DNA from: Candidatus Aminicenantota bacterium
GTDB lineage: Bacteria; Acidobacteriota; Aminicenantia; Aminicenantales; Aminicenantaceae
Length of the DNA stretch: 64,000 nucleotides
Assembly (NCBI GenBank): GCA_020348385.1
Contig: CP070750.1
Location: 1,558,615-1,622,614, forward strand
Reading direction: 5' to 3'
The notes under the pieces were generated by a model. That model was not told where the DNA came from. It worked only from the letters and a program-made list of their open reading frames with translations, and did no database searches. The position numbers were made by a program, and so were the translations under genes. This document shows positions 1 through 8,708 of this stretch, piece after piece; positions within the stretch are counted from its first letter, which is position 1, and each line of letters starts with the position of its first letter.

Positions 1-472
1 TTCCATAGGGGGCGGTGGAAGCATTAGCGTCTATCGGGGTTGTGGCAGCGACTTGCCCTCCTGTCATGGCGTAGTTGAAATTGTTGACACAGATAATCGT
101 GATATCCATATTGCGCCTAGCGGCATGGATGAAGTGATTCCCCCCGATCCCGAAGATATCTCCATCTCCGCTGAATACGACGACTTTTAGATCAGGATTT
201 GCCAACTTCAATCCAGTGGCAAACGGTACAGCTCTGCCATGAGTTGTGTGGAATGAGTCCAGTTTGACATATCCTGCCACACGACCTGTGCATCCAATAC
301 CCGAAACAACAGAAACCTGATCCAAATCAATCTTGCTCTTTTTCAAGGCTTCATTAAAAGACGTGACAACTGTCCCAATTCCACAGCCAGGACACCAGAT
401 GTGAGGAATCCTGTCCATTCTCAGAAATTTTTCCGATGGGCTCTCTGCTTCGCGGCGATCTTCTTTAATCAT
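1..472 (-). CDS. korB: 2-oxoacid:ferredoxin oxidoreductase beta subunit (KorB-type), 3' part missing
   Basis: TPP-binding catalytic subunit of a 2-oxoacid:ferredoxin oxidoreductase, which oxidatively decarboxylates 2-oxoacids to acyl-CoA with ferredoxin as electron acceptor. The visible 157 residues contain WCPGCG near residue 26, GIGCTGR, HTTHGRA, and the TPP/Mg motif GDGD followed by IGGNHFIHAARRN. This set is typical of the KorB/OorB class. The ATG at 472 overlaps the alpha subunit stop in an ATGA arrangement, so the two are translationally coupled. The gene runs off the left edge, so the C-terminus and any gamma subunit lie outside. The substrate (2-oxoglutarate or a branched-chain or aromatic oxoacid) cannot be told from this part. 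Confidence 0.92.
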   Translation of the reverse strand, partial: MIKEDRREAESPSEKFLRMDRIPHIWCPGCGIGTVVTSFNEALKKSKIDLDQVSVVSGIGCTGRVAGYVKLDSFHTTHGRAVPFATGLKLANPDLKVVVFSGDGDIFGIGGNHFIHAARRNMDITIICVNNFNYAMTGGQVAATTPIDANASTAPYG

Positions 473-1635
473 TTTGCGGCCTCCTTGATGACGTTTAAAA
501 TATCATTGGGATCATGAACCCAACCACCCATATGGGGAACATGATAAGTGGCAGCTTTCCCCGCTGTGCATCGTTCCACTTCCAGCACGACCTGTCCATA
601 GTTGATCTCAGGAACGACAAAAGCTTTGATCTTTTTTGCCAACTGCTTTATCCGTTTTTCTGGAAAGGGCCACACAGTTTTCAGCCTCATCGTTCCGATC
701 TTCATACCCGCCTTCCGTGCTAATTGAACAGCACGGATAGCGACACGGGATGTGATTCCGTAGGAAACCACAACTATCTCGGCATTTTCGATCTGATCTT
801 CCTCTATCATGATAATTTTATCTGCATTATCCGTGATTTTGTCGGACAGACGAGGGATCGTCTCGGCCTGACATTCAGCGTTAATGACAGGGTAACCGCG
901 TTCATCATGGGTCAGTCCTGTGGTATGAAAGCGGTAGCCGTCCCCGGCTTTAACCATGAAAGGGATCCCATCTTTATCCAATTTGTAGGGCAGATATTCA
1001 TCCTTAGGTCCCGAGTACCATTTCCTTTCCACGACCTTGATCTCTTCAGCAGGGGGGATAACCACTTTTTCGTGCATGTGCCCCACGCATTCGTCTGTCA
1101 TCACGAACACTGGGACTCGGTAGATTTCAGAAAGATTGAATGCTTCTACGGTCAGATCAAAGCATTCCTGTGGAGAATCAGGGGAAAGAGCGATGATTTT
1201 GTAGTCGCCATGAGATCCCCATCTAACCTGCATCATGTCCTGCTGGCCGGTCAATGTAGGGAGCCCTGTAGATGGTCCACCTCGCTGCACATTGGCTATC
1301 ACCAGCGGGGCTTCCATCATGCAGGCTAGCCCGATATTTTCCATCATCAGGGAAAACCCTGGGCCAGATGTCACAGTCATGGCTTTCTTGCCTCCCCATA
1401 CAGCACCGATCAAGGCAGCGATGGAGCCGATTTCGTCTTCCATCTGGATAAACACACCTCCCACTGAGGGAATCCTTTCTGCGAATCTTTCCGCTGTCTC
1501 TGTTGATGGTGTGATCGGATAACCCGCAAAGAATCGGCATCCTGCAGCGAATCCTCCTTCTGCGATCGCGTAGTCTCCGTCAAGATAATGGGAACCTGTT
1601 AAAACTCCTTTAGGGTCTGCTTTCACCTTTTTCAC
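469..1635 (-). CDS. korA: 2-oxoacid:ferredoxin oxidoreductase alpha subunit (KorA-type)
   Basis: Pyrimidine-binding (alpha) subunit that pairs with the beta subunit encoded next. The 388-residue protein has the N-terminal GNxA-like segment with GYPITPSTE, then [14 protein letters not shown], a [11 protein letters not shown] loop, and a C-terminal transketolase-like domain ending in a PEINYGQ segment, all usual for KorA/VorB. The start is a GTG preceded by GGAGGAAGAAG. It overlaps the ferredoxin gene upstream by 26 bp and the beta gene by 4 bp, giving order ferredoxin-alpha-beta. Length is normal for the separate-alpha form without a fused gamma domain. Confidence 0.93.
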   Translation of the reverse strand: MKKVKADPKGVLTGSHYLDGDYAIAEGGFAAGCRFFAGYPITPSTETAERFAERIPSVGGVFIQMEDEIGSIAALIGAVWGGKKAMTVTSGPGFSLMMENIGLACMMEAPLVIANVQRGGPSTGLPTLTGQQDMMQVRWGSHGDYKIIALSPDSPQECFDLTVEAFNLSEIYRVPVFVMTDECVGHMHEKVVIPPAEEIKVVERKWYSGPKDEYLPYKLDKDGIPFMVKAGDGYRFHTTGLTHDERGYPVINAECQAETIPRLSDKITDNADKIIMIEEDQIENAEIVVVSYGITSRVAIRAVQLARKAGMKIGTMRLKTVWPFPEKRIKQLAKKIKAFVVPEINYGQVVLEVERCTAGKAATYHVPHMGGWVHDPNDILNVIKEAAK

Positions 1636-1885
1636 CTTCTTCCTCCTCTTCCTTGATGGTCACAAAAATGGCAAATTCAGGGCATATGGATTCGCAAAGC
1701 TGGCAATACACACATGCGTCCTCATCCTTCACAAAAGGAGGATGATAGCCCTTGACATTGAACTCCTCGGACATTTCGAGGACATCTTTGGGACAGTATT
1801 CCACACAAAATGCACATCCTTTACATCTGTCTTTTTTGATGTGAATTTTGCCTTTTATTGGTTTTACATCGCCAAAATAAACCAT
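1610..1885 (-). CDS. korD: 2-oxoacid:ferredoxin oxidoreductase ferredoxin subunit (KorD-type)
   Basis: A 91-residue 2[4Fe-4S] ferredoxin-like subunit. Two clusters are visible: [12 protein letters not shown] near residues 21-32 and [12 protein letters not shown] near residues 58-69. Such delta subunits pass electrons from the catalytic subunits to soluble ferredoxin or to a partner such as the adjacent Hdr-like proteins. The C-terminal tail is rich in Glu and Lys. Its end overlaps the alpha gene by 26 bp, so it is the first Kor gene of the run. The ATG at 1885 lies 7 bp after the stop of the HdrB-like gene. Confidence 0.92.
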   Translation of the reverse strand: MVYFGDVKPIKGKIHIKKDRCKGCAFCVEYCPKDVLEMSEEFNVKGYHPPFVKDEDACVYCQLCESICPEFAIFVTIKEEEEEGEKGESRP

Positions 1886-1892
1886 TTGTTCC

Positions 1893-2771
1893 TCAAATTA
1901 ATCCTTTTTCCTTCAAGATAGGTTTAGGATCTATAAAATTAAGGTCGAACCTTAGAGTCTCCTCAGGGCAACCAAGGGCAATGGCCAATGCTTGCGTGAA
2001 ATACATCACCGGCATGTGTTTGAACTCCGGATATTTTTCGACTGTTTGTTTCTGTCTCTGGTCCAAGTTGAAGGCACACAGCGGGCAGCTGACAACCACC
2101 ATTTCCGCTCCTTGGTCCATGGTAGAAGTGAGAATCTGGTTGGTTCTGTCTGCAATGATATCCGGCTTATCGACTGTCTGATAGGCTCCACAACATTCTG
2201 TTTTGAAAGGGAAATCCACAGAATCGGCACCCAATACAGACATCAGGTCGTCGAGGATTGTCGGATTTTCCATATCGTCGAATCCGATTTCTTTAGGCCG
2301 GACCAAAAGACACCCGTAATAGCTGGCTATTTTGAGTTTTTTTAGCGGCTTGACGACTTTTTGCGCAAGGTTTGCGAATCCTATCTCATCCCTTAAGAAC
2401 TCCAACAAATGAAAGATCTGGACATCACCATCATATTGGACTTCTTCTCTGTCCATGAAGTCGTTCAGTATATCCAGGCTTTCGGGATCGGATTTTACAC
2501 GTTCATTCGCTCTTTTGAGTGTGTTGTAGCACATGGCACAGACAGTCATGACTTTTTCGTAATTGGCTTCCTTGACACGAATAAGGTTTCGGATCGGGGC
2601 AACGTGATGGATTAAATCATCTGTAGTGAGAGAAAAGACGGTCCCGCAGCAGTTCCATCTGTTCAGCTCTTCGACCTCTACTCCGATGGCATTCAAAGAG
2701 CATATGGTTGAGTCTTCAAAGTTTTTTGCGTGATTTTTTAGTGTACAGCCGGGGTAGTAGCTTATTTTCAT
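1893..2771 (-). CDS. hdrB: HdrB-like heterodisulfide reductase subunit B
   Basis: A 292-residue CoB-CoM heterodisulfide reductase subunit B-like protein. It carries two cysteine-rich CCG domains: YYPGC, NCCGT and CAMC in the first half, and YYGC, ECCGA and CPLC in the second. In the family these bind noncubane [4Fe-4S] clusters that reduce disulfides. Bacteria lacking methanogenesis use HdrBC-like pairs in electron-bifurcating or menaquinone-linked complexes. HdrC lies 52 bp upstream and the Kor genes directly downstream in the same direction, so this is probably one operon. No HdrA is visible. The start ATG has AAGGAATTATA before it. Confidence 0.88.
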   Translation of the reverse strand: MKISYYPGCTLKNHAKNFEDSTICSLNAIGVEVEELNRWNCCGTVFSLTTDDLIHHVAPIRNLIRVKEANYEKVMTVCAMCYNTLKRANERVKSDPESLDILNDFMDREEVQYDGDVQIFHLLEFLRDEIGFANLAQKVVKPLKKLKIASYYGCLLVRPKEIGFDDMENPTILDDLMSVLGADSVDFPFKTECCGAYQTVDKPDIIADRTNQILTSTMDQGAEMVVVSCPLCAFNLDQRQKQTVEKYPEFKHMPVMYFTQALAIALGCPEETLRFDLNFIDPKPILKEKGLI

Positions 2772-2823
2772 TATAATTCCTTAAATTATTAGGATTATAG
2801 GGTTTATCTGTCATTGCAGATGC

Positions 2824-3231
2824 TTATGATGTGAATTTCCTCATGCTGCAGATGAGAGCGATGGGAGGAATATCTTCTTTTTCTTTATCGGATAGGTTTT
2901 CGACTTTGAGATGATCTTCTCTGTTACGGAGCAAAATCTGGCGTAAGGCTTCGATGACTTCGGCAATGTTGATTCCCTTAGGACAGCGGGCATTGCATGT
3001 CAAACAAGAAGCACAGATCCAAATTGCCTTGGAAGCAAGAAGCTCGTCTTTAAAACCCAGCTGAGCAAATCGGATGATCTGATTCGGGAGTATATCCATA
3101 TCCATGACGGCAGGACATCCTGCGGAACATTTGCCACACTGATAACAGGCGAGGAGATTTTGTCCACTGAGTTCCTGAACCTTGTCGACGAAAGAATCCC
3201 TAATTTTTTTACGAGAAAGATTAATGCGCAT
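2824..3231 (-). CDS. hdrC: HdrC-like 4Fe-4S protein
   Basis: A 135-residue heterodisulfide reductase subunit C-like protein. Two [4Fe-4S] motifs are seen: CYQCGKCSAGCP near residues 29-40 and CASCLTCNARCP near residues 73-84. HdrC delivers electrons to the noncubane clusters of HdrB, encoded next. It is the first gene of the probable hdrC-hdrB-korD-korA-korB operon. A TTGACA-N17-TTTACT promoter lies about 80 bp upstream. No strong Shine-Dalgarno sequence precedes the ATG at 3231. Confidence 0.87.
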   Translation of the reverse strand: MRINLSRKKIRDSFVDKVQELSGQNLLACYQCGKCSAGCPAVMDMDILPNQIIRFAQLGFKDELLASKAIWICASCLTCNARCPKGINIAEVIEALRQILLRNREDHLKVENLSDKEKEDIPPIALICSMRKFTS

Positions 3232-3309
3232 TTGGATGACTCGCGTACAAAGTAATTCTTATAACCTATAGTTTTTATTATGTATTATAGATAGAAATAA
3301 AAACATTAC

Positions 3310-3338
3310 AGTAAAGCACAATAAGCCATACCTGTCAA
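3310..3338 (-). promoter_or_regulatory. Predicted sigma70-type promoter of the hdrC-hdrB-kor operon
   Basis: On the minus strand TTGACA (3338-3333) is followed after 17 bp by TTTACT (3315-3310). This would give a leader of roughly 70 nt before the hdrC start. A second TATAAT-like box lies at 3289-3284. Inferred from consensus match and position only. Confidence 0.5.
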
Positions 3339-3427
3339 GAATTATAGCCTGAATTATTTATAAAAAATGCCGATAAAATCGTTCATTTTCAAGAATACAA
3401 TCTTATAGCTTAATACTTACTTTAAAC

Positions 3428-3469
3428 GCAGGGGTGGGGAGGGTTGGCCGCAGGGGTGGGGAGGGTTGC
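3428..3469 (+). repeat. G-rich intergenic repeat, two tandem units (22-bp period)
   Basis: GCAGGGGTGGGGAGGGTTG occurs at 3428-3446 and again at 3450-3468, a 22-bp period. Each holds the 16-bp core GGTGGGGAGGGTTGGC or nearly so, found at four other intergenic loci here. It lies directly after the stop of the spermidine-synthase-like gene. The four G-runs per unit could form a G-quadruplex. The rest of the 3232-3427 gap is AT-rich and holds only the operon promoter. Confidence 0.85.
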
Positions 3470-3470
3470 A

Positions 3471-5603
3471 TTAGAATTTTCGTCCCCACAAAAGAAAGAG
3501 AAAACAAAAGGAATTGAGCAACAAGATATACTTTGTCAAAAGGGGTAGTCCGAAAAGTGGGATAAGAAAGGAGGAGACAGCCAGCGCGCCTAAAAAGGAG
3601 CCTAATAAATCCACTCCATAGCCGGCCCCATAGTTTTTTTTCTCCTTCAAGTACAAATGATTGGACACGACGAATAAATCTCCTGCGAGATAACCCAAGA
3701 ATGCCAGGTACAGGAAAAAGAAAATTTCAGGAGGTTGAGATTCCAGCCACAAAATCAGCAAGAAAATGAGCAGGATGAACCCAAACTGTATAATGAGAAG
3801 TTCAAGATATCCTTTTTTCTTTCTTTTTTTTCCTCGAAGAGCCCCTAAAAAAAGGCCAATCATGAAAGAAGCAAAAAGCAAGGCTACTTTTTGATAGAGA
3901 TATCCATATAGGGTTTGGAAAGCGATGAGCATGATGATTTCGATGGTTATGGTTGTTAGACCCATCACTGCCAGGGGAAGAAGATAAAATGATGATTTTT
4001 TGTGCCTCCATCCCAAAAAGACCATTATGAGCAGCAATCCGATAAGCGGGACATCGAGCAGCCCAAATCTTCCCAGTCTGGATGTAAGCCGAAACAGAGA
4101 GGATTCCAGCCCATGAAACTGAGAGTTCCACAAAACGGAATTGTAATAATAGCTGATAGGAACAAGATCGAGATTTAGGGATTTTTTGCCTTGATCGAGG
4201 GTTTCTTTCAGCAAACTTAGCCTGAATGGGCTGAGACGGGAGAACAGAGAATGGGAACGGATGTAAGTGTTTTTGAGACTTAGTTGATCGATTTTTCGAG
4301 CCAGTATTTGGTGATCGAGCGATATCGGGGCCGAACTGGCAAGGAAAATGTTGGAATCCCCAGGAACGATACCCATTTCAGGGAAAATATCTTTCAACGT
4401 GAAGTAAAGAGAGGCAAGAAAATTCTGAAGTTCGTCGCTGATGTAATTCTCGGCCGAGGAAACACGGAAAGAGAAAATTCCGTCTGGAGCGAGTTTCTTT
4501 TTAACTTGGGAAAAAAACTCCTTAGTATAAAATCGATTGATCTGAGCAGTGGACGGGTCGGGAAGATTGAGTATGATGGCGTCATAGGTGTCTTGAGTTT
4601 TATTAAGGAAGGCCCGTCCATCCTGGAAATATATATGAATTCTTGGGTTTTTGAGATTAGCAATTTCTTGCTGAGGTAGGTATTTGAGAGACAAACGGAT
4701 TATTTCCGGATCGAGCTCGACATATTCCACCTGGGCTTTTGGGTATTTGAGAACTTGTCCAAGGCTTCCACCGGCTCCGCCTCCGATCAAAAGGACTCTT
4801 TCCGCTTGAGGTCTCTGCAACAGTGCAAAATGTACGGATTCTTCAGATGAAGCAAGATTCGGATAGGAATAGACCAAAAGAGTGTTGTTATACAAGGAGA
4901 GCATTTCTTTTGTTTGAATGACTTGTAATTTACCAAAGGGAGTATCAATGCTCTCGATCATTTCAAACGGTTTCCAATGGATTTTTTGACTGGGGAGATC
5001 AAATATCCCAAAAGCGGCCAGGAAGAGGAGAGCGAAGAGAAAACAGATTTTTTTCTTTCTGTGGTGCATGGTAAGATATATAGTCAGCGATACAATAGCC
5101 CCAATGATTGCGGTCGCCTGCCAGTTTGAAAAAATAGGGATGAAGAAAAAATAAACAGTTATTCCTGCCAATGCGGATCCCAACGATTCCATCAGGTAAA
5201 CTTGGGTGACATTTCCTTTCAGAAATATGGCGTTGAACACGAATAAAACACCGAGTGGAAGGCTGACGATCAACGAAAGAGCTAGCGAAAAGAGAAGCAT
5301 CGGAGTTATTCCTGTTATTTCCCCAGGGAGAGTGTTGAGGATAAAGCGAGAGAATCGCAAGAGGACCAAACATATCGGGAAAAGAAGGATAACAAGATAA
5401 TATATATAGGGAATACGGGAAAAATCCCATGTGATTCTTGAAGCAAAAAGGCTTCCCACCCCTCCCCAGAGGAGCCATGATGCGAGAATAAAACCAAAGG
5501 TTATTTCATTTCCATAAAAATGAACTGAGAATTCTCTAAGCAGGTAGATTTGAAAAGAGAGGGCGAGAAAGCCCAATAGAAAAGGAGGTAGATATTTTTT
5601 CAT
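3471..5603 (-). CDS. Membrane-integrated spermidine synthase-like protein
   Basis: A 710-residue protein with many hydrophobic helices in residues 1-200 and again in roughly 515-710, flanking a soluble polyamine-synthase-like methyltransferase fold. The central domain has VLLIGGGAGGSLGQVL, VEYVELDPEIIRL, FQDGRAFL and DAIILNLPDP, matching the decarboxylated-SAM or SAM pocket of spermidine synthases. Such fused forms are widespread but mostly untested, so true polyamine synthesis is uncertain. It ends a three-gene minus-strand run after the AmrS-like and DUF362 genes; the AmrS stop is 9 bp upstream of the ATG. It may modify a small molecule or lipid at the membrane. Confidence 0.8.
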   Translation of the reverse strand: MKKYLPPFLLGFLALSFQIYLLREFSVHFYGNEITFGFILASWLLWGGVGSLFASRITWDFSRIPYIYYLVILLFPICLVLLRFSRFILNTLPGEITGITPMLLFSLALSLIVSLPLGVLFVFNAIFLKGNVTQVYLMESLGSALAGITVYFFFIPIFSNWQATAIIGAIVSLTIYLTMHHRKKKICFLFALLFLAAFGIFDLPSQKIHWKPFEMIESIDTPFGKLQVIQTKEMLSLYNNTLLVYSYPNLASSEESVHFALLQRPQAERVLLIGGGAGGSLGQVLKYPKAQVEYVELDPEIIRLSLKYLPQQEIANLKNPRIHIYFQDGRAFLNKTQDTYDAIILNLPDPSTAQINRFYTKEFFSQVKKKLAPDGIFSFRVSSAENYISDELQNFLASLYFTLKDIFPEMGIVPGDSNIFLASSAPISLDHQILARKIDQLSLKNTYIRSHSLFSRLSPFRLSLLKETLDQGKKSLNLDLVPISYYYNSVLWNSQFHGLESSLFRLTSRLGRFGLLDVPLIGLLLIMVFLGWRHKKSSFYLLPLAVMGLTTITIEIIMLIAFQTLYGYLYQKVALLFASFMIGLFLGALRGKKRKKKGYLELLIIQFGFILLIFLLILWLESQPPEIFFFLYLAFLGYLAGDLFVVSNHLYLKEKKNYGAGYGVDLLGSFLGALAVSSFLIPLFGLPLLTKYILLLNSFCFLFLLWGRKF

Positions 5604-5612
5604 ATGTGAAAT

Positions 5613-6734
5613 CTAGGCCCAAACTCCAGGAATGGGATTTTCACAGAATTTGCACTTACCATCCAGCATTTCGATTTTTCGGATATGATACTGGATTCTT
5701 TCGATGATGGTATTCTGGCATTTGGGACAGTAAGTGTTTTCAGATTTATGGCCGGGCACGTTTCCGATATAGACATACCGAAGCCCCTCTTGTAATGCAA
5801 CTTTGTGAGCTTCGACCAGTGTTGAGATGGGTGTAGGAGGAAGATTTTTTAAAAGATACATAGGTTGGAATCGGGAAAAGTGAATGGGAACATCCGGACC
5901 GATTTCCCGGAGTATCCATCGGGACAATTTCCGGATTTCTGAGGGTTTGTCGTTAAGCGTGGGGATAACAAGGTAGACAATTTCCAGCCAGACGTTGCTT
6001 TTGGATATTATTTTTATCGCATCGAGCACAGGTTGGAGCTCACCGCGTACGTATTGGGTATAAAAATCTTGGGAAAATGCCTTCAGATCTACCTTGATGG
6101 CATCCACAACCTTTATCAGTTCCACTAGGGGCTCGGGCTTGATGTGTCCTCCTGTAATTACGACGCTTTTGATGTTTTTTTTACGCGCCATTTGGGCTGT
6201 GTCGAACATATATTCATAGAATACTACTGGCTCGGAATAGGTATAAGCTATGACGGGACAGCTGTTTTTTTCAGCCGTAAAAACGACAGCCTCGGGCGGG
6301 AAATCGACGTGGCGAATCTGTTCGGGCCTCACTTGAGATATTTCCCAATTTTGACAGAATTTGCAGTTTACATTGCACCCGGCTGTGGCAATGGACAACG
6401 CGCTGCTGGAAGGTAAAAAATGGAACAGAGGTTTTTTTTCAATCGGATCGATATGCATGGAGCATGCCTTACCGTAGACAAGCGTGTAATAGGTCCCTCC
6501 GATGTTCTCTCTGACACCACAGTAACCCCGTTCCTTATCCCCCAGTTTGCATAGGCGTGGACAAAGAATGCATTCGATTTCTCGATCGGGATGTTTTTTG
6601 TAAAATCGGGCTTCGACCTTGGATAGATTGGAATTTTGGGTGAATGCCTGCATCTCGATAAGCATGGGAGCCAACCCAGAGCAGGTCAACAAACCGGCAG
6701 CTCCAGTGGTCTTTAGGAAGCTCCTTCTATTCAT
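5613..6734 (-). CDS. amrS: AmmeMemoRadiSam system radical SAM enzyme (AmrS-like)
   Basis: A 373-residue radical SAM enzyme. CNVNCKFC at about residues 120-127 is the 4Fe-4S/SAM motif (CxxxCxxC). Upstream lies the family's Cys-rich segment CILCPRLCKLGDKERGYC, and at the C-terminus CPKC and CKFC pairs. The first 20 residues (NRRSFLKTTGAAGLL) look like a twin-arginine signal, unusual for a radical SAM enzyme. The AmmeMemoRadiSam name comes from co-occurrence with AMMECR1 and Memo proteins, neither of which is in this window. The reaction is unknown. The ATG is 1 bp after the stop of the DUF362 gene. Confidence 0.85.
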   Translation of the reverse strand: MNRRSFLKTTGAAGLLTCSGLAPMLIEMQAFTQNSNLSKVEARFYKKHPDREIECILCPRLCKLGDKERGYCGVRENIGGTYYTLVYGKACSMHIDPIEKKPLFHFLPSSSALSIATAGCNVNCKFCQNWEISQVRPEQIRHVDFPPEAVVFTAEKNSCPVIAYTYSEPVVFYEYMFDTAQMARKKNIKSVVITGGHIKPEPLVELIKVVDAIKVDLKAFSQDFYTQYVRGELQPVLDAIKIISKSNVWLEIVYLVIPTLNDKPSEIRKLSRWILREIGPDVPIHFSRFQPMYLLKNLPPTPISTLVEAHKVALQEGLRYVYIGNVPGHKSENTYCPKCQNTIIERIQYHIRKIEMLDGKCKFCENPIPGVWA

Positions 6735-6735
6735 C

Positions 6736-7626
6736 TTACACTACCACTTCCTTGATTTTTATCTTGTCAAAATTGGCTGTTCCCAATCCCATTTTTTCGG
6801 CCGATTTTAAATACCTTGGTTCTCTGTCTTCTTCGCTCAGGGAAGGAAGTCCCTTTTTGGCTCTCAATTTTTCGATGATCTGCCATCCAATCGTGTCAGC
6901 GGCAACGGGATCAAAACTGAAAATCAGCATTCCCTGTTTTTCCGCCCAGCGGGAGTGGTAAGATGGTCCTCGGTGGTACTGGACGATCAACCCATCCAGG
7001 ATAGTAAGCCTGTGTTTTTTCTTGATGAGAGAAGAGGCAAAGACTTCTGCCACATAAGGATCGCAATTCGTGTCATGATATTTGTTGGGATTATGGATGG
7101 CACCAAAATAGTTTTTCATCCCCGCCGTCACCCCTGCCAATCCATGATCTTTGAGGATGGCGAGACTGATGGAGGAGGAGATGTGGTTTGATTGAATCCT
7201 AGAAAAAAGACTGCCGATGTTGAGATGAGAAATAAGATTCTGATTGTAGCCGATACCCTGTGTGTCCGTTCCGAAAACCTTGATACCTCTTCGATTCCAG
7301 TTCAGCTTGTATCCGGCATCCTGAAGTTCACGGTTGGTGCGGTCCCACACGACAACATCCCCATTCTGATCATGGTTGTCTGATAAGAATTGGGCAAGAC
7401 ATAAAGCGACATTGGGGCGGGTGGAGATGCTTTTTCCTCCGATAGTGTTGATTTTGATGCCGACCTTTTCCTTTGTGGGGAGAAAACTGTGGAGGCAGTC
7501 TTTCCATTTGGATTGTCCCGTCAATGTAAAGAGACCCTGTGTATACATTTGTGCGAGGGATTTGTCATTCATTTCAAAGCTTGGGGAGAAGAGATTATTT
7601 CCTCTCGCAATGACCACGGTTGACAT
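6736..7626 (-). CDS. DUF362 domain-containing protein
   Basis: A 296-residue DUF362 protein from the ATG at 7626, which has GAGAAG 6 bp upstream. The sequence shows KVGIKINTIGG, then a DHGLAGVTAGMKNYFG segment and DPVAADTIGW near the end, all typical of DUF362. The extra ferredoxin domain of some members is absent. An in-frame extension to 7863 is possible, but it would run through the promoter and signal peptide of the divergent DUF6599 gene, so I reject it. Function is unknown; DUF362 proteins often sit near radical SAM and iron-sulfur genes, as here. Confidence 0.82.
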   Translation of the reverse strand: MSTVVIARGNNLFSPSFEMNDKSLAQMYTQGLFTLTGQSKWKDCLHSFLPTKEKVGIKINTIGGKSISTRPNVALCLAQFLSDNHDQNGDVVVWDRTNRELQDAGYKLNWNRRGIKVFGTDTQGIGYNQNLISHLNIGSLFSRIQSNHISSSISLAILKDHGLAGVTAGMKNYFGAIHNPNKYHDTNCDPYVAEVFASSLIKKKHRLTILDGLIVQYHRGPSYHSRWAEKQGMLIFSFDPVAADTIGWQIIEKLRAKKGLPSLSEEDREPRYLKSAEKMGLGTANFDKIKIKEVVV

Positions 7627-7780
7627 TTTTATCTTCTCAATCTGGCCTGTTTTCTCTGATTCCAAGGTACTCTTTCCGCTAATCTCTGTCAATAGGAGGC
7701 GTCCCCATTTATTTTTCCTTGAGAATCTGGCAAAATGGTATAAAAAGATGTTTGGAATATTTTCAAAAGGAGTGATTGTT

Positions 7781-8701
7781 ATGAAAAGGCTTAATAAAGG
7801 ACAAACAATAAAATGGCTAAATCTCTTGCTGATTTTATCCTTTTTGTTGTGTGCTCCCAACAATCGCGCGGACCAAGAAACTCCCGTTGTCCTTAAATCT
7901 CTTCTTCCAAGTGTGGAAGGAATGAAATCCAGTGCGTCTCCTGATATTTATTTTCCAGAATCTCTATTTGAATACATTAATGGTGCGGCTGAGATTTACC
8001 TCGCGTATGATTTTAAAGAGTTGATCGTAGCCGAGTACACAAAAAGCGATTCCTCCGAATCTGTCTCTGTGGAAATCTATGATATGGGCAACCATAAGAA
8101 CTCTTTTGGCATCTACAGCGCCGAACGATACCCTGACAACGAATTTATGGATTTGGGAACTCAAGGATACATGGAAAAAGGTGCCTTGAATTTTTTAGTA
8201 GGGAGATATTACGTCAAGCTTCTCTGTTATGATTGCGGAGAGAGGAGCGATCAGTGGCTCCACGCTTTCTCTGAAGAGATCGTGAATCGAGTGGAAAACA
8301 AAAAGGGATTTCCCGCTTATCTACAAACTTTCCCGAAAGATGGATTGATCCCGAATACAGAGAAGTTCATCCTGAGAAACGTCATGGGATATAAATTTCT
8401 CCATGATGGCTATGTCGTCAGCTATAAGATGAAGGAGCTCTCCTTCGATTGTTTTTTGATCGAGGGAAAAGATCCAGAGGAAGCCACAAGTATGTTGAAA
8501 AAATATTTGGATGCAAAAGGGGCTGATTCGGTAGAAAAAATTTCTATAGGATTCCGGGTAAAAGACCGGTATTACAATAACATTTACCTTGCACAGGTAA
8601 ATAACATCCTGTGTGGTGTGATGAAAATCACCGATGATTTAGAAGATGTTGGGGAAAGCTATCTCGAGCAATTGGTCCACTCTGTAAAAAGCCGACTATA
8701 A
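7781..8701 (+). CDS. Secreted DUF6599-like protein
   Basis: A 306-residue exported protein. The ATG at 7781 follows AAAAGGAG and opens a signal peptide (KRLNKGQ, then a hydrophobic LLLILSFLL core, cleavage near NRA). The mature part has YINGAAEIYLAYDF, VEIYDMGNHKNSFGIY and GRYYVKLLCYD, which I recognise as the DUF6599 pattern. Longer in-frame starts back to 7376 would overlap the divergent DUF362 gene and are not believed. The gene is divergent from the DUF362/AmrS/spermidine-synthase-like run. It converges with the HPt gene, 7 bp apart. Function unknown. Confidence 0.8.
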   Translation: MKRLNKGQTIKWLNLLLILSFLLCAPNNRADQETPVVLKSLLPSVEGMKSSASPDIYFPESLFEYINGAAEIYLAYDFKELIVAEYTKSDSSESVSVEIYDMGNHKNSFGIYSAERYPDNEFMDLGTQGYMEKGALNFLVGRYYVKLLCYDCGERSDQWLHAFSEEIVNRVENKKGFPAYLQTFPKDGLIPNTEKFILRNVMGYKFLHDGYVVSYKMKELSFDCFLIEGKDPEEATSMLKKYLDAKGADSVEKISIGFRVKDRYYNNIYLAQVNNILCGVMKITDDLEDVGESYLEQLVHSVKSRL

Positions 8702-8708
8702 ATTCAGG

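Noticed and set aside
724-1329. Plus-strand 201-residue ORF opposite korA
   Set aside because: Shadow of korA; the protein has no domain.
7376-7780. Longer start for the DUF6599 protein
   Set aside because: It runs antisense through the DUF362 gene and precedes a clear signal peptide and SD at 7781.
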